NCBI RefSeq assembly: GCF_042453785.1
Contig: NC_091663.1
Span: 34,832,001 to 34,896,000 of the forward strand
Reading direction: 5' to 3'
DNA length: 64,000 bases
From: Malus domestica
Taxonomy: Eukaryota > Streptophyta > Magnoliopsida > Rosales > Rosaceae
Shown here: positions 39,427 through 52,400 of the stretch, piece after piece
How positions within the stretch are numbered: the stretch's first letter is position 1
Layout: each line of letters begins with the position of its first letter
The notes under the pieces: model-generated
The model's input: the letters and a program-made list of their open reading frames with translations, nothing else
Told to the model about the DNA's origin: nothing
Database searches by the model: none
Made by a program: the position numbers and the translations under genes

Positions 39427-40248
39427 AAATATAACATCAAAGTGACATATACGTGTGTATGTGATGCACTATTTTTATGAACCACACACAAATCCAGCCA
39501 TCCACAGAAATAGTGTATACCACAGAAATAGTGACATATACGAAGACGGAGTTGGGGAAGACATGGATGGCTATATGAACTACCTTTCTCTTGAATACGA
39601 CTCCGTTTGGGACACCAAGCCATCCCGATGAGCTTTCACCCTTTCCTGGGTCTTCCCTATTTTCCTGTTGCTTGCTCTAAATAAGGTTTTTTCTGTTTTG
39701 AATCGGTTTGTTTGGTTTGGTTCGGTTAGGTTTGCCTTGTGTTCGTCTTAGCTTGTGGACTCTGTTAGAATTGAGTTTCAGGTCATCCAGTTAAGCGTCT
39801 GTTTCGAAATGCTTCCTAGAAAGTACTTCTACTCATACGAGCTTTTGTGAAAAGTCATCACTTGTTTGGAAAAACACTACCAAGTGCTTTTATGCAAATG
39901 CTATCATAAGCAGTTATGGATGTCTGAAAAACACTTGGAGGTCATTTTAAAAACACTTTCGAAAGGATTCGAAGAGATCAAACAAGGTTTTCTGGTTCAT
40001 CTAATATGTAAGTTTCTTGTGTTCTAGGTGTCAGCCATGGACAATTACACTGACTGGAGTGGTAGTGTTGGTGGTAGATGGCTGCTTCTGCACTCGGTAG
40101 TAGTGACAATCTCTCCCGACGAATATCGAATAACGATTTCGATTGAATAAAAGATACGAGCTAACTTCATAACATAGTTTCGGTTTGATTGTGCATTGAA
40201 AAAAAACACACAAACAGATCATTCTCGTCCTATACATGACCAGCTCTT
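39427..40248. other. Convergent 3' region between WDR5B and PRP18 genes
   Basis: Holds both 3' UTRs. At 39791-39965 a diverged repeat with 'gaaaaacact' and 'agtgcttttatgcaaatgct' units may be an old member of the GTTTGGAAGTRCTT MITE family. Nothing else is supported. Confidence 0.4.
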
Positions 40249-42099
40249 CTATGGAGCTGGCATTAGCAGAAGCCTTTCGTCTGAGGCTTGATTTCCGCTG
40301 GCGGCCGCCCTCTCCTCCGATGCTAGCAGAGACTGCAAGTCGCTACCATTAGCCAAGCTGTTGAACTCCACAGCTTTTGAAGGCATGGCTGGGTAGCGTC
40401 GTTGGCAGAAGGTCATCAATCTCTTGATTGACTGCAAGTATTTCCGAGTCGTCTCGTCATTCATGATATGAGCCACACTGTTGGTGTAGATCTTCTCGCG
40501 AGCTGAACGTTCGTGGATGCCAACCATAGTGACACCAATTGGCCACGGTGCATTCCCGATAGCCAGCTTGATGTACTGGTCCATTGCAGCTAGGTAGTCT
40601 CGCTTCATGCAGCACCGAACCACCACCATCAATGCTATGCGAATATCATCTTGAAGGATCTACAAATCAAAATACGACGGTCGAATTATACATCTAAAAA
40701 TCAAGTGAACTAAAACTATACAATCCAAAGGGTACAACAAGAAAAAAGCACAGGGTTTTACATTCTAAGCTCAATTGTTTGAAAAATATACACCGAAGAG
40801 CATTCCTTCGAATTCTTTCCCCAACTCTTTATCAAGTCGATACGATTCTCAAAAAAGTAATACTTGAAAGAGAATTGTACAATAAGAAAGAACTGGGTTT
40901 TAATTTCCAACTTCTAAGATCAACCATATAAGGAATTTACACCTAAAAGCATAGTTTCGGCTTTCTATTTCCGAGTTCTTTTTCACACAATGTATATAAG
41001 TTGAACACAATGCGATTGATCATTGAACTGATTACGTTTTCGCACAATGCATATAAGTGTCACCTAAAAGCATAGTTTCAGCTTTCTATTTCCGAGTTCT
41101 TTTTCGCACAATGTATATAAGTTGAACACAATGCGATTGATCATTGAACTGATTACGTTTTTGCACAATGCATATAAGTTGAACACAATGCGATTGATCA
41201 TTAACAAAAACAACATAATCGAAACCGAATGAGGACACCGAAAGCAATAATCACTGTACCTTCTTCCTACAGAACTTGAAAAGAGGATGCAAGTAGCGTG
41301 CGCACTGCTTGAATGTAGCAACCATGGACTTCCCCTTAGCAGTTCTCCTCTCCGCATCCGGCATCTCACGCAGCTCCTGGTTCCATTCATTCAACAGCTT
41401 CTTGAAGAACACCAAGATCTTATCTTCATCACACAGCTCCTCGAAATTCGTCTTCATTCGCTTCAAATCCTTATCAGCATCGACGCCGCTCGAGCACCCA
41501 TCTGCGCTCAAATCGTCTTCCCGGACCCCGCCCTCACCATCTTCCACACCGCCATCAACCTCCGTCTTCTGCCGCTTGCTCACAAGCCCCGACTTCTGCC
41601 GCTTCCTCAGCTCTGCAATATCGCGAAGGAAATCGTTCGTCTGCCCTTCCGTCATGTCACTGTCGACCTCGAACAACCCGGCCTTCAGCACGTACTTGAG
41701 CCGGTCGAGCCGGGCATCATCATCCTCGCCAAAGAGAGTGATGGGCTGCTTGAGGAACCGGAGCCGGCGGACGACCTCCTGTTTCGGAAGGTTCATCTTG
41801 TCGATGTTCTGCTCATCGGTTAGCGACTTAGACGCAGCAGCGTTGGAGGATGTGGTGCCGGAGGATGAGGCTGCGGCGGAATTGGAGTTTGATTTAGCGG
41901 CGGAAGAGCCGCTTGCGGAGGCGGAGTTGGAGGCGGCGGCTTGGCGCTGGGCTTTGGCTTCTAATTCGCGCTTCTCTTGCTCCCGAAGCTTCTGGATTTG
42001 CTTCTGCTCGATCTCGGAGCGCTTGAAGAATCGCTTGCCGCCGGTGTCTTCTTCGAGTCTCTGCCGTTTCTTGGCGATTTCTGCCTTCAGCAGGTCCAT
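40249..42099 (-). CDS. PRPF18: Pre-mRNA splicing factor 18 (PRP18)
   Basis: Second-step spliceosomal factor that stabilises exon-U5 snRNA contacts. Two exons on minus, 41260-42099 and 40249-40659, with a 600-bp phase-0 GT-AG intron, give 416 aa, the usual length for plant PRP18. It starts MDLLKAEIAKKRQRLEEDTG. Residues 80-140 hold the PRP4-like (SFM) motif with LPKQEVVRRLRFLKQPITLF and GEDDDARLDRL. The Prp18 domain lies at about 235-385, with YLHPLFKFCRKK, CCMKRDYLAAMDQYIKLAIG, NAPWPIGVTMVGIHERSARE, KIYTNSVAHIMNDETTRKYL and MPSKAVEFNSLANGSDLQSL. A Ser/Ala-rich linker (about 53-90) is variable. A telo-box (AAAACCCTA) lies directly before the ATG (42101-42109). Confidence 0.96.
40941..41202. 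repeat. 121-bp tandem repeat in the PRP18 intron
   Basis: A unit starting 'acctaaaagcatagtttc' at 40941 recurs at 41062, nearly identical over its length, followed by a partial third copy of its last part ('tgaacacaatgcgattgatc', about 41180-41202). Each unit itself contains two 'gcacaatgyatataagt' steps. Confidence 0.85.
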
Positions 42100-42279
42100 C
42101 TAGGGTTTTGAACGGGTTTCGGATTTTGGGAAGATAATGATGATTTGATTTTCCTGAATTAAATAGATCGCAAAAAGGATATGTATTTTGTGGTGCGGGT
42201 TAACGGAGCGCGATTTGGGTTTTCGGTTCGGGTCTAAAATAACTTAATGATGAAATTGCATGAATGAGACATAAACTAA

Positions 42280-43322
42280 TGGCGTGTTTACGTATCCGTA
42301 ATCGGAATGAGAATGTGGAATTGAATTCCGATTATGGAGTACTCCGGTTAGGCCTGGCATTTTGGATCCAACCCGTTAACCCGACCCGACCCAACCCGTT
42401 AATATTTGTATTTGGGTGGATGCTTAACGGGTCGGGTCGTTAACGGGTGAACCCGTTAACAATCCGTTAAATAACGGGTCACTTTGGGTCAACCCGTTAG
42501 ACCCGTTAGGACCCGTTAACACCCGTTATCACCCGTTAGTTGAGGATATTTTAGTAATTTTAATAAAGTCTTAAGAACAAAAAATAAACTTTATGCAAAA
42601 AAAAAATAATAATAATTGTTAACGGGTGTTAACGGGTGAAACGGGTGACCCGTTAGCTTAACGGGTCGGGTTCGGGTGACCCATTAGCTTAACGGGTTGG
42701 GTTCAACCCGACCCAAACCCAATAAACCCGACCCGTTTACAGGTCTAACTTCGGTGTTAACTAAATATGGAGGAATCCAAAAAGCAGTGGGGCCCACACA
42801 AATTTTGGAATTCAATTCCTTGTATTGGTGGAATTAGATTCCCTAGATATAGGTGGTAATCCAATTCCTGCTTGTTTGGGCAATCAGAATGATAGTTTTG
42901 TTCCCTTTATACCCTCACTTTTTTTATTTCCAAGACTATCCTTTATAAACCCATTAAAGTATATAAAATAAGGATGTGATATCCAAACACCTCTTTTTAC
43001 TTCTCTCACACCCTTTTAATTTTCGACCTTCGGATTGGATGAATTAAAGAAAATCAAATGACAGAAATTAACAAGGGGTGAGTGAGAAGTAAAAAGGGGT
43101 GTGTAGATAGCACACCCCTATAAAATATTTGATTTGGGATAAGGGCATTTTAGTAATCATACTGGTTTATATTCCTTAGTAAACAGTTTTATGAAATTCT
43201 ATTTCGATTCCAGAACATTTAAGTAAACAGCTTCAACAGGAATCCGATTCTGACTTCTCTCCATTCCAATTCCTCATCAATTTAATTTCTCATAGTTTCA
43301 TTACTGTTACGTAAATGCGCCA
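42280..43322. mobile_element. PIF/Harbinger-like MITE with nested insertion
   Basis: Terminal inverted repeats tggcgtgtttacgta and, reverse-complemented at the right, tggcgcatttacgta. TAA target duplications lie at 42277-42279 and 43323-43325. Inside, a CCCGTTAA-rich element (42348-42749) is inserted in the left arm. No transposase. Confidence 0.7.
42348..42749. mobile_element. Nested MITE with AACCCGTTAA / ACCCGACCC repeats
   Basis: Ends ttaggcctggcatt and, reverse-complemented, gttagacctgtaaa. The body is a quasi-palindrome: left arm cccgttaacccgacccgac, right arm the complementary acgggtcgggttcgggtgac, with an AT-rich centre at about 42545-42610. It resembles telomere repeat at a glance but has no regular TTTAGGG period. 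Confidence 0.6.
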
Positions 43323-43683
43323 TAAATCTGTTTATAAATCAACCATCCAAATTTTGTTTTGTTTTACAATTGGCACCCACTTTTAAGGGCATCCTCGTCA
43401 GTTTCTGCAACTGGGTCACTTGAAGTTGAAGCTATTTATAATACAGACGTGGAAATAAAACAATCGGGTGAGTTTAACAGCACTCCAACAAAATTGACAA
43501 GAATGCTCCAAGAAAAAAGCACACGTTCTTGTCACGTCTCATTGTTTAACAGAAAAGTGAATTTAAATGAATGAACGTGGCAAATTGTAAACAATAAGAA
43601 GTACGAGTAGTTAAGTGTGAGTTTTTATAGTTAAGGGACTGGGAAAATATTAAGGGGCCACTGATGCAAATTCCCCAAATCTA

Positions 43684-44492
43684 AGGGGGTGTGTCAAACT
43701 CGGATTTGAGTATTTTAAAAGACTTTAAAATCCTAGTGTAGTCAATTAAAATATTTTAAAGGATTTTAGAATCCATTCAATTCTATGTGTAATCAATTAA
43801 AAGATTTTAAAATCCATCTATATCTAAGTGTATTAAACCCAAGATTTTGGAGGATTTCAATAAGTTGTAGATTTTGTGGGATTTGAGAGCAAGAAATATA
43901 TATAACCAAGACTAAAAAGAATTCAACATCACACCCTAGGATTTCAAATCATTTTCCATCTGAGCAGTTCTCAAACTATATGCTTTGGTGGGATCTCTTA
44001 TTATGACCCTTAGACCTTAATTAGGCATGTATGATCATCGAATGACATAATCGATTTAGGATTTTGGTTAATACTACTCTCTCGTCGTTCTGATTTTTTA
44101 ATGTATGTGGTACTACAAGCACTACTGAAGTACCACAACGTACATCTGTCAACGTACATTTGTGGCAAAAGGGCAGTCGGTGGTGTAGTGCTCAAAAACT
44201 CACCAAAGTTATGTTGATCTATCAATTGAGAAAGAGATGAAGTTGTGGTTGTGTGAAAGGGAACTGAAAAAAAAAAGGAATAAAATTGTGATCTAATACA
44301 GTAGGATAAGGGGAAAGATTTTTCTTTTTAAAAAAAAAAAATTATATAAAAATCTACCACAATCCACCAAAATCTACAAACTAAATTCATTCAAATTCTT
44401 TAAAACTTATATAAATTTTGTAAGAGTCTTAAATCCTTCCAAATCCTATCAAGTCTATCAAAATCCTTTAAAATCTTTACTTGTACACCACT
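43684..44492. mobile_element. AT-rich MITE-like element before NAA20
   Basis: Repeated 'ttttaaaatcc' units on the left and their complements (aaatccttt, aaatctttac) on the right, with ends gggggtgtgtcaaac and ttgtacaccactaaag that pair loosely. It ends about 80 bp before the NAA20 start codon. Confidence 0.45.
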
Positions 44493-44574
44493 AAAGTATT
44501 CCTATTTGTCCAGCGGTAAAACCGACCGGAAACACCGGTCATACTCTCGAGGATTCAAGCTTCCAGAGAGAGAG

Positions 44575-46572
44575 ATGACGACGATACGCAGATTCCGCTG
44601 CAATGACCTTCTTCGATTCACCTCTGTGAATCTCGACCACCTCACGGAAACCGTAAAGTTCTTTCCTTTTGCTCCTCCAGTTCGCTTTCCTTACACTTTC
44701 TTCTCCAATTTCCTGAAATTGTTGTGCAAATTTCTAATAAATCTGGTGATTTTGCAGTTCAATATGTCGTTTTACATGACGTATTTGGCGAGATGGCCCG
44801 ACTACTTTCACGTTGCCGAAGCACCTGGACACCAAATCATGGGTTACAGTAAGCACCCCGTATCTCTCTCAGATTTGCTTTTGCCCTTGGAAAATGGCAA
44901 TATATATATTTGTAGTTTTGCATTTACAAATGATATCTTGCAATCCCATTTATTTGGGGTTGAAAGTTTTCCATTGTAAGTACAAAATGGAGGGTGGATA
45001 AGAAGTTTGGAACTTGGGATTGAGCTTTTTCTTCCATGCTATGCTTAAATTAGCACTTTACTTGGTATAATGCTACTACTATTTTGTTCATATTTTGTAA
45101 AATTACATTTTACTAAGTTTGTTGTATCGCCCGTTGGTATAAAGTTGGTTGCTTGGATAATGGAATTGATGGAATTGGACTGCTAAAGACAATATGTTGC
45201 GGAAGGTTGTGGGGAAGAGAGATTAAGAAATGGGCCCTTGCTTAGCATACGGGTTTGTGAAGAATTAAATGCTAGCAATTGTTTTCCCGAGTGTCTAGGA
45301 TTAGTTTGTGTTACCTATTGTTCTCGAAAATGGAGTGTTAGTGACGCGTATGAGATGCTCACTGATTTGTTCATTCAGGTTATGTGAGAATAGAGGGTGG
45401 ATATTTCCAATTGCTCAACATGTTGGCTTGCTTCTTGATACTAATATGATTTGCTTCTCTTTCTCTTTTCCTTCGAAGCCTTGTTTTTAGTCTTGATAGG
45501 TTTACAGATAGCTATCTGATTTTGATTTAATTGCAGTTATGGGAAAGGTTGAGGGGCAAGGTGAGTCATGGCATGGTCATGTAACTGCAGTAACTGTTTC
45601 TCCAGAATATCGCAGGCAGCAGTTGGCCAAGAAACTCATGAACTTACTTGAAGACTTCAGCGATAAGATGTAAGATAGAATTCTTGACAAACTCAGATAT
45701 ATGTTGATAGGTGAAATGATCCTATGACCATTCGGACCCCATTTTCCCTTTGTCATGTAATTCTAATTTCTATCTTAAACAATGAGCATTGAATTCTCTA
45801 CAATTTTGGGAGTTTTTTCGCGGGTTGCATTGTCTTGTGAATCTGTTTTTAGGTTGAGAGCAAAGTGTTACTGGGTTGTATGAGTTCAAGTCTTTGTCAT
45901 ATATGCCTCACCTCTTTAACAACTTTCATTTGGCAGTGATAAGGGTTACTTTGTTGATCTTTTTGTGAGAGCATCAAACACACCCGCCATAAAGATGTAC
46001 GAAAAGGTAATGTTTCTTTAGCTGTGGGGATGGTTTGCTTTGTATTTTCAGCCCAGTTGAAATCAGTGGAAAGTAGGTTACCTATATTTCTAGCATACTC
46101 TCCGTTTTTCGTGAAAAAAAATTCTTGTTTGTGGTACAGATTTGAAAATAATTCCTTTAACATCAATATAACAAATGTGCACCTTTTGAGAACTCCCAAG
46201 TATATGATTTGGAGCTTCTATGTGCTTGTGTGGTTTTGTGGGAAGCTGACATAGTTGACTTGGATGTTCTGCAATTTCCATCGGGACAAGTGATGCTCAT
46301 TATCTATTTCATTTTCTGCTGTTATTTGTTCCCACAGCTTGGCTATGTAATCTATAGACGAGTGCTACGGTACTATTCAGGGGAGGAAGACGGGTTAGGT
46401 GAGTTCTCACGATGTTCATAATTTCTTTATCACAATATATTTTCCTTCTCACCTTTCTAACAAGTTTTTGCCTGTTTCAGATATGAGGAAAGCATTATCT
46501 CGTGACGTGGAGAAGAAATCAGTCATACCTCTCAAACGGCCAGTTACTCCTGACGAATTAGAGTATGACTAA
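44575..46572 (+). CDS. NAA20: N-alpha-acetyltransferase 20, catalytic subunit of NatB
   Basis: GNAT-fold enzyme that transfers acetyl from acetyl-CoA to N-termini beginning Met-Asp/Glu/Asn/Gln, acting with NAA25 on ribosomes. Six exons (44575-44652, 44758-44848, 45537-45669, 45937-46006, 46338-46398, 46481-46572) give 174 aa, the normal NAA20 length. The start is MTTIRRFRCNDLLRFTSVNL. The acetyl-CoA-binding block is VSPEYRRQQLAKKLM, a typical R/QxxGx-type P-loop variant of NAA20, followed by YFVDLFVRASNTPAIKMYEK and LGYVIYRRVLRYYSG. The tail KRPVTPDELEYD is conserved in plant NAA20. All introns are GT-AG and in phase. Confidence 0.96.
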
Positions 46573-46817
46573 ATCTCTTCCTGCTAAGTTGGATGATGAT
46601 GATGATGCATTACCTTGTGCTTATGTCTTTTTGTGAAACTGAGGATCCTAGTGTGTGGTTCAGATGAATAGTACACAAAAACATAGCGGATTTATTACTA
46701 GTTTGTATCGTCACAGTCTCTTGCTTTGTGTTTGGTTCAAAAGGTTTTAAAATCACTTCTAATCACTGCGAATCTGAGTATTTGGAAATAATATTGATGT
46801 GAATTTAGAAGAAAAAC

Positions 46818-47094
46818 TGCGGCAGGGCAGCTGATTCCGCGTGGTCCGAACTTCCTCTCACACACAAAACCCCTTGTATTTTGGTTCATCGGGCCTCATT
46901 AGTTCCACACATGGGAGCTTGTTATTGCGTGATCACACAAGCGTGATCACGTGGAGCACGTCATATGTCTGGCCATAAATAGAAAGAGTGCTCTATATCA
47001 AGGTCCCACCAGCTCTTATGTTGGTCCCACTCCCAATGCAAGGGGTTTTGTAGAGTGTGGCCGGACATATCACGTGGTCCACCTGCCGGACTCA
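46818..47094. mobile_element. Palindromic element with CACGTG/TGATCAC motifs
   Basis: The left arm 'cacaaaaccccttgtatt' pairs with 'atgcaaggggttttgtagag', and 'cacgtggagcacgtcatatg' pairs imperfectly with 'catatcacgtggtccacc'. About 275 bp. The arms flank 'gcgtgatcacacaagcgtga'. Confidence 0.55.
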
Positions 47095-47245
47095 TGAATA
47101 TCTCCCTCTCGATGGGGCGTAATAAAGGAAGAGATGAATGCGGTTTCTACTATTGTCATATTTGGCTCTGGATGTGCAGTGCACCCACCATGTTGAGGGA
47201 GGTGGGTGGCAATGCCATGTTTGCCGCTTACACAACAAAGAAGCA

Positions 47246-47608
47246 TACGCATCTCCAAAGAAGGTATTAAATTTTAAACATAAAATTTAAATATGACAAT
47301 GTATGACATTTTGACATCTTTTAAATTTTGCTCTCTACCTGTTATGTCAAATTAAATTATTATTTTATTACATTAAACTATTAAAATAAATGTTTTAAAA
47401 CAAAAATAATAATAAAATTGATAAAAATACATTTAATAATCAATTAAAAAAAAGATTTAAAGCTGATGTCAATTTTGGCAGTAAGGTTGAGGGTAGTCAA
47501 TTCATGTCATGTCACGTCAGATTTGATTTTTCAGTTTGAACACATTGTTGCAGTTTTTTTTTACTGTTAGTGTTGATTTAGATATTTTGACTTCTCTTTA
47601 AAGATGCT
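47246..47608. mobile_element. MITE (GCATCTCCAAAG family)
   Basis: Left 'gcatctccaaagaaggt' pairs with the reverse complement of 'tctctttaaagatgc'. The right part ('atgtcatgtcacgtcagat' to 'gattta...ttttgacttct') recurs at about 51545-51705 in a CPS intron. Confidence 0.55.
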
Positions 47609-49411
47609 AGATATGCCTCACGTGCCCTCGTCATGATCTCAAAATTGAACCAAACATCAAAAGCCACAAAGCAAGATGGGGAATTTTGGGGTGGAAGCAC
47701 TTTTGCCAAAGTTGGTTGATCTCCAAAAGCAGTCATTTCGCTGTTGTCTTCTCATGCTTCTGATACTCAAAATCTTTCCTTCTGCTTTTTTTTTTCATTC
47801 AAGGCTCTTAGCCCTTTGTCATTGTTTGTCATGGCCCTCAGATCAGATCACACTTCTACGATTCCTCCACCACCACCATCCTATCTCGTCAAGTGATTTT
47901 TTTTGGTCTAAGATCCAAAAAAAGGTGAGTGCTTTGTTAGGACTCCATTTTCCATGATTCAACTCAACCATGGAGGGACATCATCATGCCAACCATCTAT
48001 GCTTTCTCTATCCCTTATGGCTTTGCTTTGGAGACCCTTCTTGCCTTTGCGTTCATGGGACCTCACTTCGATCGTGATGCGATATGACTGCCATTTAGGA
48101 GAGATTCTACCCTACAACCGGAATCGGGAATATGTACTTTTGCATTGCACTATTAATCACGTGATTAGTTACTGAGATAATAATCACGTGATTAGTGATT
48201 AGTTACTGAGATAATAATGTGCCATGTAGGAGAGAATTTGCTCTACACATATATCTACAACAGTCGTACGTACATTACCTCGTTTGATAATGGATCTTAA
48301 GATGTGAGATGTGAGATTCGGTGAATTTCCACCTTAGGGTGAAGACCAATCCTGGAACTTTAAAATGGGATTTGTATGCAAATATTGTCTGCCATTGTTA
48401 ATATGCTTACACGTAGGAGGAAACCATTAAACCAACAGGTTTGAAAGACATCAAACTCCCTAAAAAACTATTTGTCCAGTAACCACATTTGTGCAAACCA
48501 CCGTATATATCATCCTCGTTGAGATTGGAGGTTTCGAAAAATTAGCAAACAATGCTTTTGGTTTTAGGTGTTCATGCTAAGAATATATGTCGAAATTTCT
48601 TCAGTTCTTTTTCCGTGTTTGGATTTTATTTGAGTTGACGTTGTCCTGGAGAGTGCGAGAGTGTTTGTCTTGACTACTTTTGCTGTGGTATTATTCTGCA
48701 AGTTAAGCTCGTAATTAACAATTTGTTTACTCACTAATCATGGTTGCTTTTACCTTTTACTTGGTTGAAAATAGAACTTATTTTCTTATGATATTATTCA
48801 TTTGGTTTGCCACAGGGGTTTGAGGGACAGACAACGATGTTTCACTCATTCGATATGTCCATCACCTTTTTTGTTTTGTGTTTCTGTCCTTTTTTATTTA
48901 TGTATTTATTCTATAATTTGTAATTATTGATCTGGCTCAATGATGCATTATTTTGCTTCTCATTTTAATCCCATAATGCAATTAATTCTTGGACAGTTGA
49001 ATTAGATCGAATACTTTTTTTGCTTAACCAGGGTATAACTCCCGTGACAACTATTAATGTTAGTAAGACTTCAAGAATCAAATTCTATAACAAATATCTC
49101 ACCTATCAAGTGTAAATAATGTTGGGTGTAATAATAGTCGAGCCTAAGGATTGTTCAATTGCGGCGTTTGAAGTGTTTTTTACCATAAAGCCCTAAAACA
49201 GTGTTTAAAGTTTTATCGTGAAAGAGAACACTATTTTTTTTTTCTTACTTCACTTTCTTTGGTTTTTTATTGAGAAGAAATTATCAGATACCACAGAAAA
49301 ACAAAGAACATGCGCAATGACTAATATTTACTTCCTTTTTCAGGTTAAACTGAGTACAATTGCAATGACCAAATGAGGCATTGCTATGTGGCCTAATCTT
49401 ATACACAACGA

Positions 49412-52400
49412 TCAGTCTACTCTCTCGAAGAGTACTTTAGCAAGGTGGCTATTGATTGTTCCAGGGTCTGAGTACGCAGAGTAGTAAAAGCTCCTTGCAA
49501 CCGCGAAAAAGGCTTGCTTGATCGAAGATTCTATGGCACCATCCAAAGGCTTTTGCAGCACCATTTGAACAAGCTGCTGCATCTCCAATTCGATTTCCTT
49601 AGTTGGTTTGGTGTAGCCTCCGTTTTCATTCACCTGAGAAACATTAAAGCGAAAAAAATAAATAAAAAACAGCCTGATAACATAAACCGTGGGGAAAAGA
49701 GTTAACCCTAATGCAGAAATAGGTTTAAATTTCTGACCTTGTGGTTTTGGTTTTGGTCGCAGCGAAGTTTGTTGCAAACTGTGTTGGTGATCTTGACAAG
49801 TTGCTCATGCTCTGGAATGGACAACAACAGCCCGTTTGAAAGCAAAAGGCAGGCGGTTTGATTTATTGTTTCCACCAGCAGCTCAGCTTCGTCTTGGTGC
49901 ATATCTCCTTGCTCTTGCCACTTTAGAAGCCACTTTTCCCACTGTATTTTGATTAATTGAAAATGCAAAAGAAAAAACAATCAAATTCAAGTTTTAGATT
50001 TGGGGCTTTTAGATTTTAGGGCTTCAATAAGATTGTTTTTAGATTTTAACCTTAATGGTTTTCAAAATCTAATATAAGTCCCTATTTTTAAAACTTACCA
50101 TATTAAAGTAATTATAGCACATTTATTATTTATAAACTTACCATTCGAAATTCTTTACCCAACCATAATTATGTTTTTTATTTTGTGCTCTAATCATATT
50201 AATAGATAAAAATTTATTCAAAATTCAAATTCTCATTATTAAAAAAATTCAACAACAAAACAAAATCAATTTATACATAATATTCGGTACCTTATTTTAT
50301 TCATAGGTACAAAAGTATCGGTACATAACTTTAGGTACCTTATATTACTCATAGGTACAGAAGTATCGATTCATAAGTTTTGGTAAGAATATATTGGTAC
50401 ATAACTTTCGGTACGAATGTATCGGTACAAATATGTTGGTACAAAGGTATCGGTAAATTCACGCACAATGAAAACTATATGATAATATATGACCTTTCTT
50501 ATTGTAAATTATTATTGGCACTTCAAAAATCTCATTTTGCACTCCAAACTTTTTATAATTAAAATGAAAAATACATTTTCGAGGAGTGTAAAATAAGATT
50601 TTTGGAGTGTTAATATCAGTCATCTTCTTATTATGGGAAATTAATAATAACTATCAATGATAAATAGCATTTGTATTATTTATGGGAATCAATATATAAC
50701 CTACAAACAAAAAACTCAATAATTATTACAATCTATTTAATATTAAAAAATTACAATTAAATGCCAAGGATTAAAATTAGTTTTTAATCTTAGATAAGGT
50801 TTTATTCAAAAAGTCATCTTAGACAAGGATTAGAATAGAATTTTCTTTGGGGTGATCAGTAGAAATGTGGGTTCGTTTGGATATGTTTTTAAAATGGCTG
50901 AAAGCGCTTTTAGAGAAAATGTTTTTGGGTTCCAAAAGCACTTTAAGTGCTTTCTGCAAGAAACAACAGTTATGTGCTTCTTCCAGGAAGCACTTTAAGT
51001 GTTTTTTTTCAGGATTTACTTACATTTTTACTAAGGATTGGTTACAAAAACATTTTCACTAAAAGCGCTTTCAATTATTTTAAAAGCACATCTAAACGAG
51101 CTAGTTTCTATAGTTGGGTAATGCACATGGAGATTTGGCAGCCAAACAAAGCCAAAAAAAAGTGGGTGTTTTGCACTCACAGCTTGGCGTAGAGGGTGGC
51201 TGATGTCTTGGCCATGCGCCACCATGGCGTCAAACGAGAGGCGGTGTAGGGTTGCCAGCAAGGTCTCAACGAGTCCCTGCCCTTTCTTGTTGGTATTCAC
51301 CTTCCTGTTAACACAAGCCACATGTAACTATGCCTCGTCCAAAATGCCTAAAACTCTTCCACAACGACGGAAAATACAAGGGTCGCCCTTCCATGTAAAA
51401 TAGCATTCCTTCTTCTTGACAAATAACAATTTAATATGCAAAAATAGCCATACTCGGACTTCATAAAATAAAAATTCATATGTATTTTCTTTGCATTGGG
51501 AATGAAAATAAACAAAAGGATAATGCTTTAAACCAATAAAATCTAATAAAAAGCATTTAATAATTAATTAAAAAATTTGAAGGTGCTTTCATTCCATGTC
51601 ATGCCACATCAGATTTGGCTTCTCGGTTGGAAAACATTAATGTTGTGTCTTTTGTTACCGTTATTGTTGATTTGGACATTTTGACATCTCCTTTGGAGAT
51701 GCTCTAATAGGCATCAGTAGCTTCCATCATGTAATGCAGAAAGTAATAATTGGTAACATGGATGGGTGTGCGTTATTATCCAATTCTTGGGACTTCCCAC
51801 TTTTGAGTTGAATATTTGGTGCGTGTATGACACAATAATCTAGTCAAATTAGATTTGCCTTTACATACAAATAACGTATAACATTTACGTACCTAGTTTT
51901 GAAATCATGTACAAAGGCCTTCCTTTGAGAAGTTCCTTCCTTGAAATGAGACCCAATTGTCTCAATTAATGAAGCCGTTTTAGCCCATGCAAGTCGCTCG
52001 TTGGCTCTTTCCGGCTCGAAAATACTCGCTGCCGCAACAAAATAAGCCATGAGGAGGCTTCTTCTGCTCAATCCATAGTTTTCAAGTTTACATTCTGCGT
52101 ACCACCTGCATATGCAGTAATTTAATACCGTGTACATGTAAACAATCAAGTTCTAAAAAGTAATTATAATTTGCTATTCATAAATATAATAGATTAGGTT
52201 TTGTTGGTTAATACTTTTGAATGTTGTCCCATTCGATCAGATGCAGTGATTGGCAATTGTTGTAATCCAGTTTTGCCAGCTCCAGATACAAGTTATTGCT
52301 CACGTAAGGCATCCTAACCAAACAAGTCGTTAGATTCCAAGTTCAGAATTATTAAAAAATATTTGATTAATTAAATAATATGACAAATGATTGGAAGAGA

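Larger units (their letters stand above)
46573..49411. other. Intergenic region between NAA20 and CPS
   Basis: 2.8 kb with the NAA20 3' UTR at the left, a palindromic element (46818-47094), a MITE (47246-47608) and otherwise AT-rich sequence. Short open frames (47676-48175) have no recognisable family. The right end holds the CPS 3' UTR. Confidence 0.45.

Noticed and set aside
41309-42103. 264-aa plus-strand frame opposite PRP18 exon 1
   Set aside because: Mirror of a Ser/Ala-rich coding exon; PRP18 on minus is certain.
42360-42740. Interstitial telomere repeat
   Set aside because: The CCCGTTAA/ACCCGACCC motifs are not TTTAGGG and form a palindrome with MITE-like ends.
47676-48175. Two adjacent small ORFs between NAA20 and CPS
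   Set aside because: No similarity, no splice logic and composition like the surrounding non-coding DNA.
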